The position numbers and the translations under genes are program-made. The notes beneath the pieces were generated by a model. The model made no database searches and was not told the DNA's origin. It worked only from the letters and a program-made list of their open reading frames with translations. A DNA stretch of 64,000 bases from Pseudoscleropodium purum (Eukaryota > Streptophyta > Bryopsida > Hypnales > Brachytheciaceae): positions 15,996,001 to 16,060,000 of the forward strand of contig OZ017804.1 of NCBI GenBank assembly GCA_963969395.1, in the 5' to 3' direction. Of the stretch, positions 12,937 to 25,289 are shown one piece after another. Numbering within the stretch: the first letter of the stretch is position 1; the number at the start of each line of letters is the position of its first letter.

Positions 12937-15900
12937 AAAACATGGCATTTTGATACTATATGCAAAAGTTATTAAGAAACAAAGTTTGATTCTAAAAGTA
13001 TTTCTTTCACATTGATATAGAACTAACTTGGGAGATGTATACACAATGTAGATGGTAGTTTAAGGTCAATGGCACATTTGGGTATACCTACCTTACATGA
13101 AAGACCCGTTAAAAAATTGATTAAGAGTTTAGCTCTCTTATGCGGCTAGGGTAAGTGAGAACTTTGGGCTTTTTGTCTTGTTTCTTTGTTGGTGTTGTGT
13201 TTTAATGCAATACGCTTAGGGTTTGTTGAGATTTTTTCAATTCTCTTTTGTGGTTGTAGTTTTTAGTTTAGGATTGCAAGGCAATCGATTGGGTTGGGAT
13301 TGACAGTAGGCCTCAGGATTTGGTGTTGCATACGTTTGGAGTTTAGAGTTTAAAATTAGTCTTAGTATTTTGCCTCCCATCTTTCTTGGCTTCAATACTT
13401 GCTGGTATTGTGTACAATGCTACTATGAGCAAGAAGAACACATGATGCAAATTGTTTGATAAGGTCACATTTGTGGATAATCATTGGTACAAAGTCACAA
13501 ACAACAACACCCACTGCCAATCCTATGATGTTTCCACCAATGTGAAAGTGAGTTTCTTGTAGCTAAGGTTTGGCAGCTTGCCTTGCCTTTAATTTTCTAT
13601 GGTAATTGCATGGAGTGGAAAATTTCATTCTAGCAACTTGACCAATAATTACAAGTATTGTTGCATTTTTATCTCTCTTCCACCACAACTACCTTTTTGT
13701 CATCAATATTGGGAGTTAAAAGTATAGAGAGACTTGCCTATAATACATATCATTTGTAAGATAAAGTGAAAACAAAAATTAATTATTCAAGTTTGTATGA
13801 AGATTGAATGAAGTCTCAAGTCACTTACTAAAAATGTATATAGTTATGGTGCTAGTGCTTGTTAGAAAAGGACCATGCCATTTAACATTTAGAATGAAGT
13901 CATTCATGGAAAAGTTTTGGTAAAAGACTTAGGTAATCAATCTCATGAATGAACTTATTTTGAACTTATTTTGAAGGGTATCATGTATGAGTTGATTTCC
14001 TTAGATTACTAAACTTGAAAGAATATGATTCTTCAATACTTGCCGATTAGTTATTGTACCCAAAATAATCTTTGGAAAGATAAATAAGTATAATAATCAA
14101 TAGGTTTACTAAAAATCTGGTTATATATGTGCCTTATGTCATATGTTGAAACTGTATGTATGAAAAAGTCCTACAAGTAATTACAAAAGTTCAACAATGA
14201 TGAATGACATAAAAATTTGAAATCAAAGTAATGTGTATCCAAGTCCATAATGACAACATATTGTACGTAGTTTTCTCCTTCTGATGCTTTTTGAGGACTT
14301 GATTTTCTAAAAACAATGTAATATGTGATTGTGAACTTGTTCTCTATGCAAGTTCCTAGCAATTTGCCTTGTCAAACATTTTTTCCTATTGTGGTACTAA
14401 TTGTTGTGCAAAAGATGATTACATGGATGTTTACATCATGTTGAACTAGGTATGTACCAACTTGTGATTTGTTTAGTCATGAGTGCATCAATTTCTAGTT
14501 TGTAGTTACGAATGCGTTAACCTTTGAGTTCTTTTTGCTACCAGGATGCATGCAGTTTGAGCCTTTAGGACAAGATAATTCAAACTCATTTGATGGGCAA
14601 GTATGATTTTATTCTTCTATATCTTTATCCCCTTTTAACACATTTTTTCAAGTTTCACTATACTCTCATATTCATTGTTGTTAGTTTGTAGAAAGACAAG
14701 TTTTGGAAGTGTAATCAATTGTTGGAAGCTGAGTAGCCTTCACATGAATGAGGTGTATAATATCTGATGTTATATTTCATACCATATGCCTTATGTTTTG
14801 TAACTCTTTTTCAATTGTTCCTATCCAATGATGCCATTTGGTTCAAATATAAGAGTCTATGTTTGCTGCTTTGATTTTGCTGCTTGGTGGGGTGCATAGG
14901 TGAGGCGCTTGTGGCTAACATCAAGTTTTGACTACAACTTGCACATCCTCCATAATTCTACAATTCCTCTCAAGGATATGTAAGTCAAGTCAACTTATAT
15001 CATGGCTTTACTCTTTTGTTCACTTGAATTTTTGAAAATGATTTCAATGCCAAACCATAATATAGAAATCTTATAAAATCACCATGTTTTAGTTTATACA
15101 CTACCTACTCTTGCTCGGTTTTGAGAACTTTTGTTTGTGTTTGGAAGCTAAAGGATTAACTCTATCACAGCAGGAATGATATGATGGAACTAGAATAGTT
15201 CTTTTTGAATTTCAATGTTTGGACCATTTCTTTGTGATGAATAATTAATTAGTTTTGCATTTAATGAAGTATTTTTAGTGGTTCGTTTAGATGGAAGTAT
15301 GTAGTTCATATTTTGCCTACTTTGCAAAACACCCAGAACTATAGTATAGAGGTTCAATATCCAATGAATGATAAAATAGTTTAACATAATGCGACTAGAG
15401 TCACTTTTATTAATAGAACTAATCATACAATGTCGATTCTAAATGAAAATAATATTAAAATATCCCATTGATTCTAGGAATTGGGTCACTCATTTATCCA
15501 ATAACTAGTTTCCGTCCAACACACATGAATGTACAATATAAATATGAAGTCCTAGTCTTATCCTAGTGTGTTGGTTCAAACAAGAAACATGCTTATGCGA
15601 GGGAAAACATAACATATAGCTTTAAGCAAACAAGTCTTCACATCCTATTGCATTTGCTTAAAGCATAGGCTTATAATATTTGTTTAAAGCGTCACTCATC
15701 ATTCATCAAACCACATGTTAATATAAGCAATTTCATCACACTTCAGTGTCTCTATATTTGCTTATAACATTCTATAAATAATTTGCTTGAAGCCATTCTA
15801 TGACAATAGTTTAACTGTATATCTTCTCACTTCACTATAAAGCTATCTAATTGTTTTAAACATTCACAACACAAGGCTGTGATTTGTGTCAATTCTCATT

Positions 15901-16530
15901 CACATTTTCTTTAATCAATTTGAGTTTAGTCTTACAAATTCTAACACAACTTCAAACTACAATTTAAATCATAATTATCCAATCCCTAAATATACAAATA
16001 GATTCATACATACACCTAATCACTGGGATTACTACAATAGATATGCAATCTAAATATTTTCTCATGCACTCCAGCAACAAGAAGGGAGTGATTATAAAAA
16101 TCAAAATTTGAATGGAACATTTTCAATCAATTTCAAACAAATCTTAATTAGTAATTAATTTTTCTTCTTCTTAAAGTCTAACAAAGTTCAATAAGGAGCA
16201 GATCAAGGTTATCTAAGGGATCACAATAATAGGTTCACAATAATAAGTTCATGAAAATAGGTCCATAGAAATAGATACGAAAATTTACCAAAAATAATAA
16301 ATTTTGACTACAATTTTTAGATGGAATCTCTAAAAAATTGTATGCTCACAAGCTCACAAGTTCACATTCACACGCTTATAGAATAGCAACCTTGGAGCTT
16401 GCAAATGTAATAATTTGTTGAATATTTCAAATTTGCAAAATAAGCTAATGAAGATTTAATTTGTTGGTTTAAATTATGATATATTGAAAAAAGACATTTT
16501 GAAAGCTACAATTGAATTTGACCATGGATC
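12937..16530. other. Intergenic, possibly holding a decayed transposase-like gene
   Basis: Mostly A+T-rich sequence. Between 13421 and 13560 a plus-strand frame reads ATG, five codons and a stop, then FDKVTFVDNHWYKVTNN followed by THCQSYDVSTNVK. The Trp-Tyr-Lys and Ser-Thr-Asn-Val-Lys arrangement recalls a BED-type zinc finger with lost cysteines. A second exon-like stretch at 14901-14982 reads VRRLWLTSSFDYNLHIL. Both are too decayed to call. The remainder shows nothing recognisable. Confidence 0.25.
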
Positions 16531-16538
16531 ATAGGGAC

Positions 16539-16834
16539 CAGGGTTGACGAATCTCTACGTCCGCCCCAAAATAGCGTCCGTTTTCCGAACGTCCGGATGC
16601 TAGCGGACGTAGCGTCCCTCCTGTCGTCGGAAGGCGGACGGACGGGGCGGACGGCCCGAGGCGGACGCCCAGATCGTGCGGACCACATCAGTCCGCGTGT
16701 CGATCGGACGGCCGTAATCGGGCGGACGGGTATCGGGGCGGACGGGGGACAGGCGGACGTGAATGTCAGCGGACACTACGAACACAGCGTCTGCGTCCGG
16801 ATGTCCCGGACGTACGACTGTCCTGTCAACCCTG
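16539..16834. mobile_element. Non-autonomous hAT-like element, GC-rich, copy 1
   Basis: The 296-bp segment begins CAGGGTTGAC and ends GTCAACCCTG, perfect 10-bp inverted termini. It is flanked by the exact 8-bp repeat ATAGGGAC at 16531-16538 and 16835-16842. An 8-bp duplication with CAGGG-type ends is the hAT superfamily signature. The interior is extremely GC- and CpG-rich, crowded with GCGGACG/CGTCCGC motifs, in sharp contrast to the A+T-rich surroundings. It encodes no transposase; the open frames inside exist only because stop codons are rare at this composition. Confidence 0.92.
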
Positions 16835-16842
16835 ATAGGGAC

Positions 16843-18755
16843 TAAATAAAGTAGTTTGTTGTACAATATCAATGTATGTCATCATATTTATTTTAATTAT
16901 TTATAAAAAACAATGAGTTTCAATAGGCTTTTTCATCCTAAAATTTGGATCTATTGATCATGTACTTGATGCTAGAAGTTTCATTTGTAAGCCAATATTT
17001 CACCATGGCTTTGGTGATAATGGTTTTCAAGATTGCCTTTGTAAGAAACTAAAAAAGAAAAAAACTTTTAGTCGTTAGTTTTCAATGGTTAGTAATCAAG
17101 CTTATAGCTGAACATACGTAATTGTAAGTTACATTATCTAAGACATGAAGCCTACATCTAATTTAGAAAAATTTACATGAGAATATTTTGTAGAAGTGTT
17201 GAATACAGTTAAGTCTAAGACATTCTAGCTCTTTCAAGAGGAGGCATTAAAACTAGATTTCAAAAGATGAGTTTCAAATCAAGTTTAGGTTTCTTTTGAA
17301 GGAAAACTAAGTAACATACTAGAGGAGTTTTCCAATATTTGAAAGATGCTCAAAACCTAGACAATATAAATTTGAATGAGCAATATATAAGGGATTAAAT
17401 AAAAGTAGCATACTTCTTATTGAAGATAGTGCAAATGAAAAACTACATATAGAAATATCATACAAAATTTCAATAGATCAACTCGACAATCAAACATTGA
17501 CCAATTTTTTACTTTTAAAGGTAATTTTGAAAATGCCTCAGTTTATCTTAGAAAGAAAATATAAATTAATGACCCCCACAATAGTATTGTTACAACAAAA
17601 AAATTTCTTATTTAAAAGTTAGTTCAATTTAATAACATTTCAACTTATAGTAAGGCAATATAGAATAAACTTTGTAAATTAGCATAACACACTTTAATAA
17701 AATAAGTAGTTATATTATAAAAGGCTCTATTTTTAAGGTACTAACTTGCTTTTTAAGTAAGGTAGATATTGAACCTTTGTCAAGGTAGCTTTATTGGTAC
17801 AAAGCTTCTTTTCTTTTGGTTTAAAGCCAACAAGTCAATGAACTTTACATTCTATCACATGTTCAAATTGGGTTCAACTTTGTAAAATAAAGGTTTCTTT
17901 TGATGTTTGTTCACAAATCAAAAGATTCTCTAGTTGACTTTTTATCAATTTGATTTTACTTTAGCTAAGGGTGGTAATTTATTCAAACTTTGTCAAGGTA
18001 AGCTTCTATCAATGCACAATCTCCTCCCTTTTGGTCAAGACCCAATAAATCAATGTAATTCAAGCTTTCAATGTAATGTAGGATCACCTTAAACCTAACA
18101 AATTTCTTGGAAAAACATTATTGAGTGTAGATAAAGACAACTTTATAATAAAATTTGAAGAAATTCAAGAACAATATTTAATTACTCCAAAGTTATATGA
18201 CATCGAAGTTGAATTGGTAAATTTTCTAAAATTTTACCCTATTTCCAAATGTTTACATCTTGAAGAGAGTGCAATAAGCATCTACATTTTCTTCAGATTT
18301 TCTGTGGAGCTCAATTGTGAAAACATGCTCGGAATTGGGTGATCCTCCTTCATTATTTGTTCAAATTCAGCTCATTTTTGCAAGCCAAACAGTTCCTTTT
18401 CCTACCAATGCACAAAGTTCCCTACAGTAACCTACTTTTAACTTTTTCTACTTTAAACTTTTCGGTTTCACTTTTTCAAACGGCAACACAGACGCAGGGA
18501 TGCCCACTTGGGTTGCGCATTTGCTGTGAAGACGGATGGGGGCCAAGCTCTCAGTCCTCCTGGGGATCAAAGGGTGCGTGCAATTGTAATTCGCCAGTTA
18601 GGTTTGCGACTTGCAGTTGTTTCCTATTTGAGAGAGACGATCCATTTTTTGTGACGAGCGCGACGATTGCCACTTGCAGCGCTCCATCGCTCTCTTGCTC
18701 TTGCTCAGTCCCTCGTCAACCTCTCGTAAAACTCCTTTACCATCCATCGCCATGG
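16843..18755. other. Intergenic upstream of the 355-bp tandem repeats
   Basis: A+T-rich to about 18.3 kb with no feature seen. From about 18.48 kb the composition becomes more balanced (GACGAGCGCGACGATTGCC and similar). This could mark the distal promoter or 5' leader of SKIP35, but no transcript evidence is available. Confidence 0.4.
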
Positions 18756-19800
18756 ATGCTCCGTCCACCATGTAGCAACCCTATTCAGACAGATTTGTAA
18801 GACACTCAGGATCATGATCAATTGCATGATCAGTCGCTTCTTCAATCGCTTGGTCAATCATCTGCTGTCAGTCTAGTATACATGCTGCCTACAATTCCAG
18901 CTTGATTTTTAAGTTAGCTTGTGGATGTTGCAATTGGTGCGATTTTGTTGCTGTTCTTTTGGTTTTTTCCATTTAAGTGTTGGTATTTTGGTTGCATTGA
19001 CGCTAATTCTTAGGTCTGATTGTGCGGATGTTGCTGAATTTCGACTCTTCGAGCTCGATCGTAGGTATTGATGCACTTAATTGCATCCGCTTCAATCGTC
19101 TCTAGAATACCATGTGTCCGTCCATCAATTAGCAACCCTATTCGTACAGTTTCGTAAGAGACACAGGATCATGTTGAATTTGCATGATCAATCGCTTGTT
19201 CAATCGTCTGTCGTCAGTCTAGTCTGTTGCGTCCAATTTCAGCTTGATTTTGGAGTTAGGTTGCGGATGCTACAATTAGTGTGAGATTCAGTAGCGATGT
19301 TGTTGCAGTTTCGTTTTCTTCCATTCGGGTGCTGACGATTTTGGTTGTATTGAAGCTAATTCTTAGGTCTGATATTGCCGATGCTGAATTTCGTCTCTTC
19401 GAGATCGATTGTAGGAATTTATGTGCTTAATTGCATCAGCTCCAATCGTCTCTAGAATACCATGTGTGCTCCGTCCACGAATTAGATTCGTAAGAGATAC
19501 AGGATTATGTTTAATTGCATGATCAATCGGTTTCTGCTGGTAGTCTAGTATGTTGCTTCCGTTTCCAGCTTGATATCTGAGTTAGGTTGTGGATGGTGCA
19601 ATTGGGGTGAGATTCAGTAGCGATTTTGTTGCAGTTCTTTTGGTTTCTCCCGTTCGGGTGCTGTTTCTAGGGCAATTCTGGTTGCATTGAAGCAAATTCT
19701 TAGGGCTGATTGTGCGGCGCTCGCTGAATTTTGTCTCTTCCAGCTCGGTCGTAGGTGCTTAATTACATTCGCTCTAGCTGTCGCTTGAATGCCTTTGATG
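18756..19800 (+). repeat. Three tandem copies of a 355-bp unit upstream of SKIP35
   Basis: The anchor TCCGTCCA occurs at 18760, 19117 and 19470, spacings of 357 and 353. Each unit continues with GCAACCCTATTC (lost in the third), CAGGATCATG or CAGGATTATG, GCATGATCA, TCAGTCTAGT or TAGTCTAGT, TTCCAGCTTGAT, GCTAATTCTTAGG-like and ATTTCGNCTCTTC. The copies differ by scattered substitutions and small deletions. They sit 0.9-2 kb before the SKIP35 start, so they belong to its promoter or a 5' UTR intron. Confidence 0.85.
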
Positions 19801-20244
19801 TAGTTATCTTTTGATTCCCCTTCTTTTTTGTCCAGTTGTAGAGCAGAGATGCATTGGCATATGCCAGCTAGTGTTTGTTCTAGATTTGATTGTTTTTCAA
19901 GTTCCTGATCGTAGTTGCGTGGTCATTCTTGTTATGTGTACTTTTAGGTTACTTTCGGTGAATGAAGAGCCATCACGATGCACGCACCTCGAGAAGTCGA
20001 GCTGCTTTAGGCTTAAGATCAGCAAAGTGTATCGAAGCATCAAAGGATAACAACCTACTGATAAGCATGCCTTAAGGAGAAGAGTGAATCTGAGTGCGTT
20101 CTGCAATGTAAATCCCTACTTTTTCAGAATTTTGGTATCTACTTGAAGGGTTTCGGCAGTTGCATCGCCGGATTCTTGAGCGATTGTACTGCTAACAAAT
20201 GGCCCCTTAAAAGACAGCATCAAGCTTATATCCCTAATCGATGA

Positions 20245-20582
20245 TTTGACGCTAATGCACCATTCAGTAAGGTAAGTTCCGGAAACAAGGCTCTGTCCCA
20301 TGGTGAGAATAACTTTGAAATTATTTGGTTGTTGCAAAGAGCAAATGGAACCCTACGCGTGTAGTTTCGCAATTTTTGGAGTGCTGTTGAATTCGCTATG
20401 AAATTTCAAAGTCACTATGGTGTCTTTCCAACAAACATACACTAGACTGTGCTCATTAAAACCTTCTTATAACCGCATGAGAAGGCCAGAGTCAAAGTGG
20501 GAGTCTAAAATCTTGCTACGTGAATGGCATTGAATGAAATTTAGATGTATGGTTTAAGGAGCATGGTGGAATTGGGGTATTT
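20245..20582. repeat. Dispersed repeat, copy 2 (upstream of SKIP35)
   Basis: Ordered matches to 6660-7096 in the Toc75-like intron 6: AAGGTAAGTTC near the left, GCAATTTTTGGAG, TCACTATGGTGTCTTTCC, TGTGCTCATT and GAATTGGGGTA at the right end. The same orientation relative to the plus strand is kept. It ends about 140 bases before the SKIP35 start codon. Confidence 0.6.
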
Positions 20583-20718
20583 ACTTTACTGAGAAAGCAT
20601 CCACGTATAACTCGTCGGACGGATAATTGCGAAGCTCAAAATGAAGGCATAAAGGAAATTGTGATGTTGTTGATGATGATGATGCCCTGACGCTGCTGCA
20701 GAAGAACCTGGAGAGAGG

Positions 20719-23700
20719 ATGGAGGAGGTGGAGGTGACACCCATGGAAGAGGATGAAGTGCTGGTGCGCCATTCATTTGAATGTGATTTGGGTGTTTGTG
20801 GAGGTCGGCAGAATGTGAACCACGTGCACTCCGAGGAATGCACAGCCAGTACTAGTGGACGGGAACGAATTGACAATCCTTCGGACAGTAGCAGCAGCAG
20901 TGATGGTACGCAATAACCCTTCCTCGGACAGTCGTGATTATGGTCTTATTTCATACTTTATTTGTGTGTAAAATCCATTTTACAGTGTGTTTATTCCAAT
21001 TTGGATATGATGTTGAATATCTACGCCAACTGGAAAGTTACATGCATATACGTATGTTTACAATGCATTCTGCTGTGTGTTTGTTCCGATTTGGACTTTT
21101 GGATCTCAACAATTCATGTCTACTCAGGATTTTGTTTTTGTATATGTGCAGAAGTGTGCAGCCAAATAGCTGTGTGTTTTGAGGGGAGTGGGGGTCGTGA
21201 AGTGGAAGCTAGTGGAAGGATCAACCTGAATTGCTCCCGAATGACGATGGGAGAGGACGAGGTCACGAGCATAAGGAAAGACCATGTGGAGTTGGGCAGG
21301 TCTTTTCAAATGGCAGTTAGTGTACACGATTGGGCTCTCGCTGAGAGTCTGATACCTCTGGCAGACCCGCAAAGGCTCAACGATGGCTTGTGTATCGCCC
21401 TAGACTCCATATGGTTTTTAAGGTGAGCTTCACATTGTGTAGACATGTGTCATTTAAGGTCTCGGTCTGAATTAGTTTTTTGATGCTTCATAGTAAGTTT
21501 GCAACTAGGTTATTGGTTGGTTTATTTTTTCGATTGAGAGATGACGTAATTGAGGGTTGTGAAGGTCTTTGGTAACAATCGATTCTTTGTCTTGGTGATG
21601 TGAAGCAATGTTTTGAAGCACTTTAAGTTAGTGGGCTTTTCAATTAAATCCTGTTGTGCTTGATTGCCTCTGTTATTAGTTTGTTGTAGGTACCAGTTGT
21701 GAGTGATTTGAAATAGAATATTCTTAGGAGTAAGGGATTGCATGGTCCAGATGAAGGAAGTAAGCAGAGCCATTTGTGATTTATTTCCAGCACAACACAG
21801 GAATTGGAGGCTGCTACCCGGTTAATTGAGAGGTTAATTCTTGCTGGAGCCCACGACTTCACTCGAGCAGCTCTTCGTACTTCTTTCTTAGCTTCTTGCG
21901 TATCAGCGTGCCGATCGCGGACTATGAGCCTGGCAGACACTGTTACTGTAATGGCACAAAGGTAGGTTTTCCAGTAGCCTTTGTTTACGTGATTTTTATT
22001 TGGCAGTAGGCTTATAAGAAATGCTCAACGTCAGTTTTACCTTCTTAAGATGCACAAGTAATTGAATCTTGTTTTTTGACAGGTTAAGAGAAAGACTGCA
22101 GGAATGTAATGGTGATGAGATTCTGAAGGCTGAAGCCGCAGCTAAAGTTCAGAGATTCACTGAATGGGCTTTGAAATGCATTGGTTCACATTCACGTGTG
22201 AAAGGAGCACATCCCGGTGATATAAGCATGGCTATTATACATAGCTCGGCTGTAGAGTCACGGCTTCAGCTTCTGGCTTTCAAGAGATTTCTGGAACTTG
22301 CTGGTTCTCGGTTGACTAAAAAAGACTATACAGAAGCATTTGATGCAGCTTGTTTTCCACTCACTCTGTTCTCCAGCGCTATTGATCCTGGATGGGCAAC
22401 TGGCATAGCGGCAAGTGCTATGCAAGGACTGCTAGGACTTTTGGTTGAGGGAGGTGCAGATAATGTTAATCAGTGTTTTCTGGAAGCTTCCAGGTTTGGA
22501 AGTACAGAGCTTGTACGAATATTACTCCAGGTAATGCAATGTTCTTTTATTGTTATCATGTGATCAATCTCATTTTTGTTAAGTTGATAATATTTCCCGC
22601 GCTGTGTTTTCTGCCAGTGTCCCTTGACTTTTTCGCGGTGACTTTATTCTTCCTATAGCTCTTATGCTTTTGTTTTTATATGTTCCCTAATTTTCTAAAC
22701 TACTAAGGGGAGTTACTTAGTAAACCGTATACAAAGTGAAAACATGCTACATTACTTGTTTTTAATCATCACCAAGTTGAAAGCAGAGTGGTGAGTCACG
22801 TCTGATGCGTTATTTGGTCAGTAGATTTCAGGTTGGTAGTAATCAGCAATTTTTCAGACTTTTTTTTCCACACAAAATATGCTGAAACAACCAAACGCTG
22901 ATACTTATCATTTTTATCGGACCTGTGAATGCAATTCAGCGTCAATGATTTAGCTTGTGCTAAATATGGACACTGACGGAGGTTTTGGTATATGCAGATT
23001 GCAATAAGGAATGGTGTGGAGTTAGATGTGGACTTAGCACTGGGATTTGCCTCCCACTACTGTAAAATTGGCACTATGGAGTGCCTAGTTGAGGATGGCA
23101 AAGCCGATTCTTTTCTGGGACCCCTAATGAGAGCTGCTGAACGGGGTTGCATGGAGGTTAGATCCGTCAATCTATTCGTCTTGATTTTATGCATTGAACC
23201 GCGTTTGAGAATAGACGTTTAAGAACAGCTGTGTCTCTTTCATACTTTAGTTGAAGGGTAGTGGACGTGTAGAAAAATTCCTTTTTTTTATTGTTTGATT
23301 CTTGATTGCCTCGCATTTCCTTCGTTTTCACATTTTGCAGTATTAACAGTGTACATACGGTCTATTGTGTGACAGGTTGTTCAATGGTTTGTAGAAAGGG
23401 GTTGTAAAGATATGGAGCTATGTCTGGCGCTTACAGCAGCAGCTTCTAGTAGCCGTGTAGAAGTTGCTGCCTTTCTCCTAAGTCATGTACCTCATCATGT
23501 CTTGCAAACTCTTAGCGCCGAGATTCTGAAGGTATTTCTAGAATTAATCCCTAAAATATCAATGGTTTATGGATTTAAAATGACCAATTCGATTGATCAT
23601 ATTGTGAAGAACCAATAGTTCAGATGGGACCAAGTGTTATATCACCAGAATCAGAAAAGAACATTGCATATGGGTTTGCCAAAGTTTAAAGAAAATTGGA

Positions 23701-24391
23701 CAAATGAAAGTCCCTGTATGACCTACTCAAAACTGCCAAAAAAGCCATGAGATCCAATTTGGGCTTCTTGGTCCAATGGAATCCCTTCCATTTATATCAT
23801 GACTGCTGACTGCTTCTCATGTTCCTATTGTCTTCTAAGTTGAGGTCATTTTCTGAGCTCTTGCTTAACTTGCTTGAAGCACAGGCAGCGGGTGAGCGCT
23901 CGGGTGGATCCTTGAAGGGCATAGCTTTTCTGTTGCAAGCTGACTTTTTGAACAACCCGGAGGCAACGTACAGGATAGCGGACACCATCGCCAAATCTGA
24001 GGATGAGGCCATCACTTCGGAGCTACGGACATTTTTACTGGAAGAGTGGTCTGAGGAGGCTTTCTTGAGGGGACGTTCACTAGGGGAGGCTCATCACCTG
24101 AATGTCATGCGTGCGCTAAAGCGGGGCTCCTCGCCTCTTCATTTGCAGGAGCTTCCTCTGCAATTGCAAGTCACTGTGGCTTATCTTCCGCTCTACAAAG
24201 AGTGTCTGGCGTCCAGTGGGATGGTGCTATCGCAGTGGCTGAGAGGGCAGCTTGTGGAAGCAGCGCTGAGGCTCAATCAAGGTGGTCGATGTTCAACAGA
24301 GGAGCTCATTTTGAAGTTCAATAAACACGAGCTTATCTCCGTCCTGGAGTCTCGATTGCCGGGATTCGTACTAGCTTCTGAAGGCAAGTGA
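20719..24391 (+). CDS. SKIP35: SKIP35, ankyrin-type SKP1-interacting partner
   Basis: Seen: seven exons, 20719-20905, 21152-21422, 21791-21961, 22083-22530, 22998-23156, 23376-23531 and 23885-24391, join in phase to 632 residues. The first 100 residues are acidic and Ser-rich and poorly conserved. The rest is strongly conserved: DWALAESLIPLADP, GAHDFTRAALRTSFLASC, MSLADTVTVMAQR, LQECNGDEILKAEA, TEWALKCIG, FDAACFPLTLFSS, GGADNVNQCFLEASRFGST, LGFASHYCKIGTM, FLGPLMRAAERGC, MELCLALTAA and AAGERSGGSL. Family knowledge: SKIP35 was found as a partner of the SKP1-type subunit of SCF ubiquitin ligases; its ankyrin-like helical repeats presumably make the contacts. The Arabidopsis protein is somewhat shorter (about 585 residues). 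The start at 20719 is the first ATG of the exon; upstream 5' UTR exons may exist. The gene is convergent with the DsbA-like gene. Confidence 0.95.
23573..23798. repeat. Dispersed repeat, copy 2 (SKIP35 last intron)
   Basis: Counterpart of 995-1190: AAAATGACCAATTCG, ATCACCAGAATCAG, AACATTGCATATGG, ATGACCTACTCAAAACT and TTGGGCTTCTTGG occur in the same order. It occupies most of the last intron before the final exon. Confidence 0.55.
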
Positions 24392-25289
24392 AGAGCAAAC
24401 AGTTCTACAATGATAATTTTCGCATTTGTGATTCGTATCCAACACTCGGTGCCTGTAATTAGAGCCTTTAAGAAAAGCACCACCACTGCTTGTGTTTTTT
24501 GGACAGCTCAGTTGATAAAGCTGGTTGTCATGGAAAGTACAGGGACTATCATGGGTCACGCTTCAGCAAATAAAGTTGCCTGGCATTCCTTAGAGGGCGA
24601 TAATGATGATGATGATGATGGTGATGATGGTCGTTCTGTTCGTTGTCAACTGGATCAAGCCTTGATTCAATACTATGGTTATGTATTGTTGGGAGACTAG
24701 TTTGACAAGTTCTCCAACGACTGGACATGGAGTCCAATGAAGCGGCATTTTACGTTTTGTACAGTTTGAAACTCTGCTGTGGATGTTGTTTTGTATTGCC
24801 TTGGAGATTGTTTAAACTGATGGGTACCTTTCTCTGTGAAGGTGTTCCAAAATGTCCCCTAAGTAGAACAATTTCAACGAGAATAGGGGATTGGTGATGA
24901 AGGTGGATTGCGTCCCAATTCTTTTAGGGAGAAGGTTGTAATTCCAGACGTAGATGATGCGGTACTTGTTTGTAACTATTCTGCATACAAGGAACCATGA
25001 TACAATGCACTCCAGTTCAGATGTTCACACAACCTGGCTTGCATGTGGATATCTCAAAGCTTGTCTTCATGTAATTCAGTGCAGTACAACGTCAATACAA
25101 TGAGTTGATGTATTTTGACAGTTTGAAGTCTTCTTACCCCTAATTCCATGAAATTTGTGTCATAGCAAAGATGACACAACTGTACATCCCTTGATCAACA
25201 TTTGGAGATTCAAATGGGCACCTGCTACTTTTTTCCTAAAAAGACCGACGCTTGCACTATATTGGGATAGCGTCATTGTCGAGTTACAT
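24392..25289. other. Convergent 3' regions of SKIP35 and the DsbA-like gene
   Basis: Both flanking genes end here, so the stretch should hold both 3' UTRs. A GAT/GATGGT trinucleotide run lies at 24603-24632. The open frames at 24410-24700 and on its complement have no recognisable domain. No mobile element was seen. Confidence 0.55.

Noticed and set aside
16597..16872. Overlapping open frames on both strands in GC-rich DNA
   Set aside because: They lie inside the hAT-like element. High GC removes stop codons, and there is no similarity to any protein.
20586..20876. 96-codon minus-strand frame over the SKIP35 start
   Set aside because: Antisense to the acidic N-terminus of SKIP35, and the Ser/His runs are complements of Glu/Asp codons.
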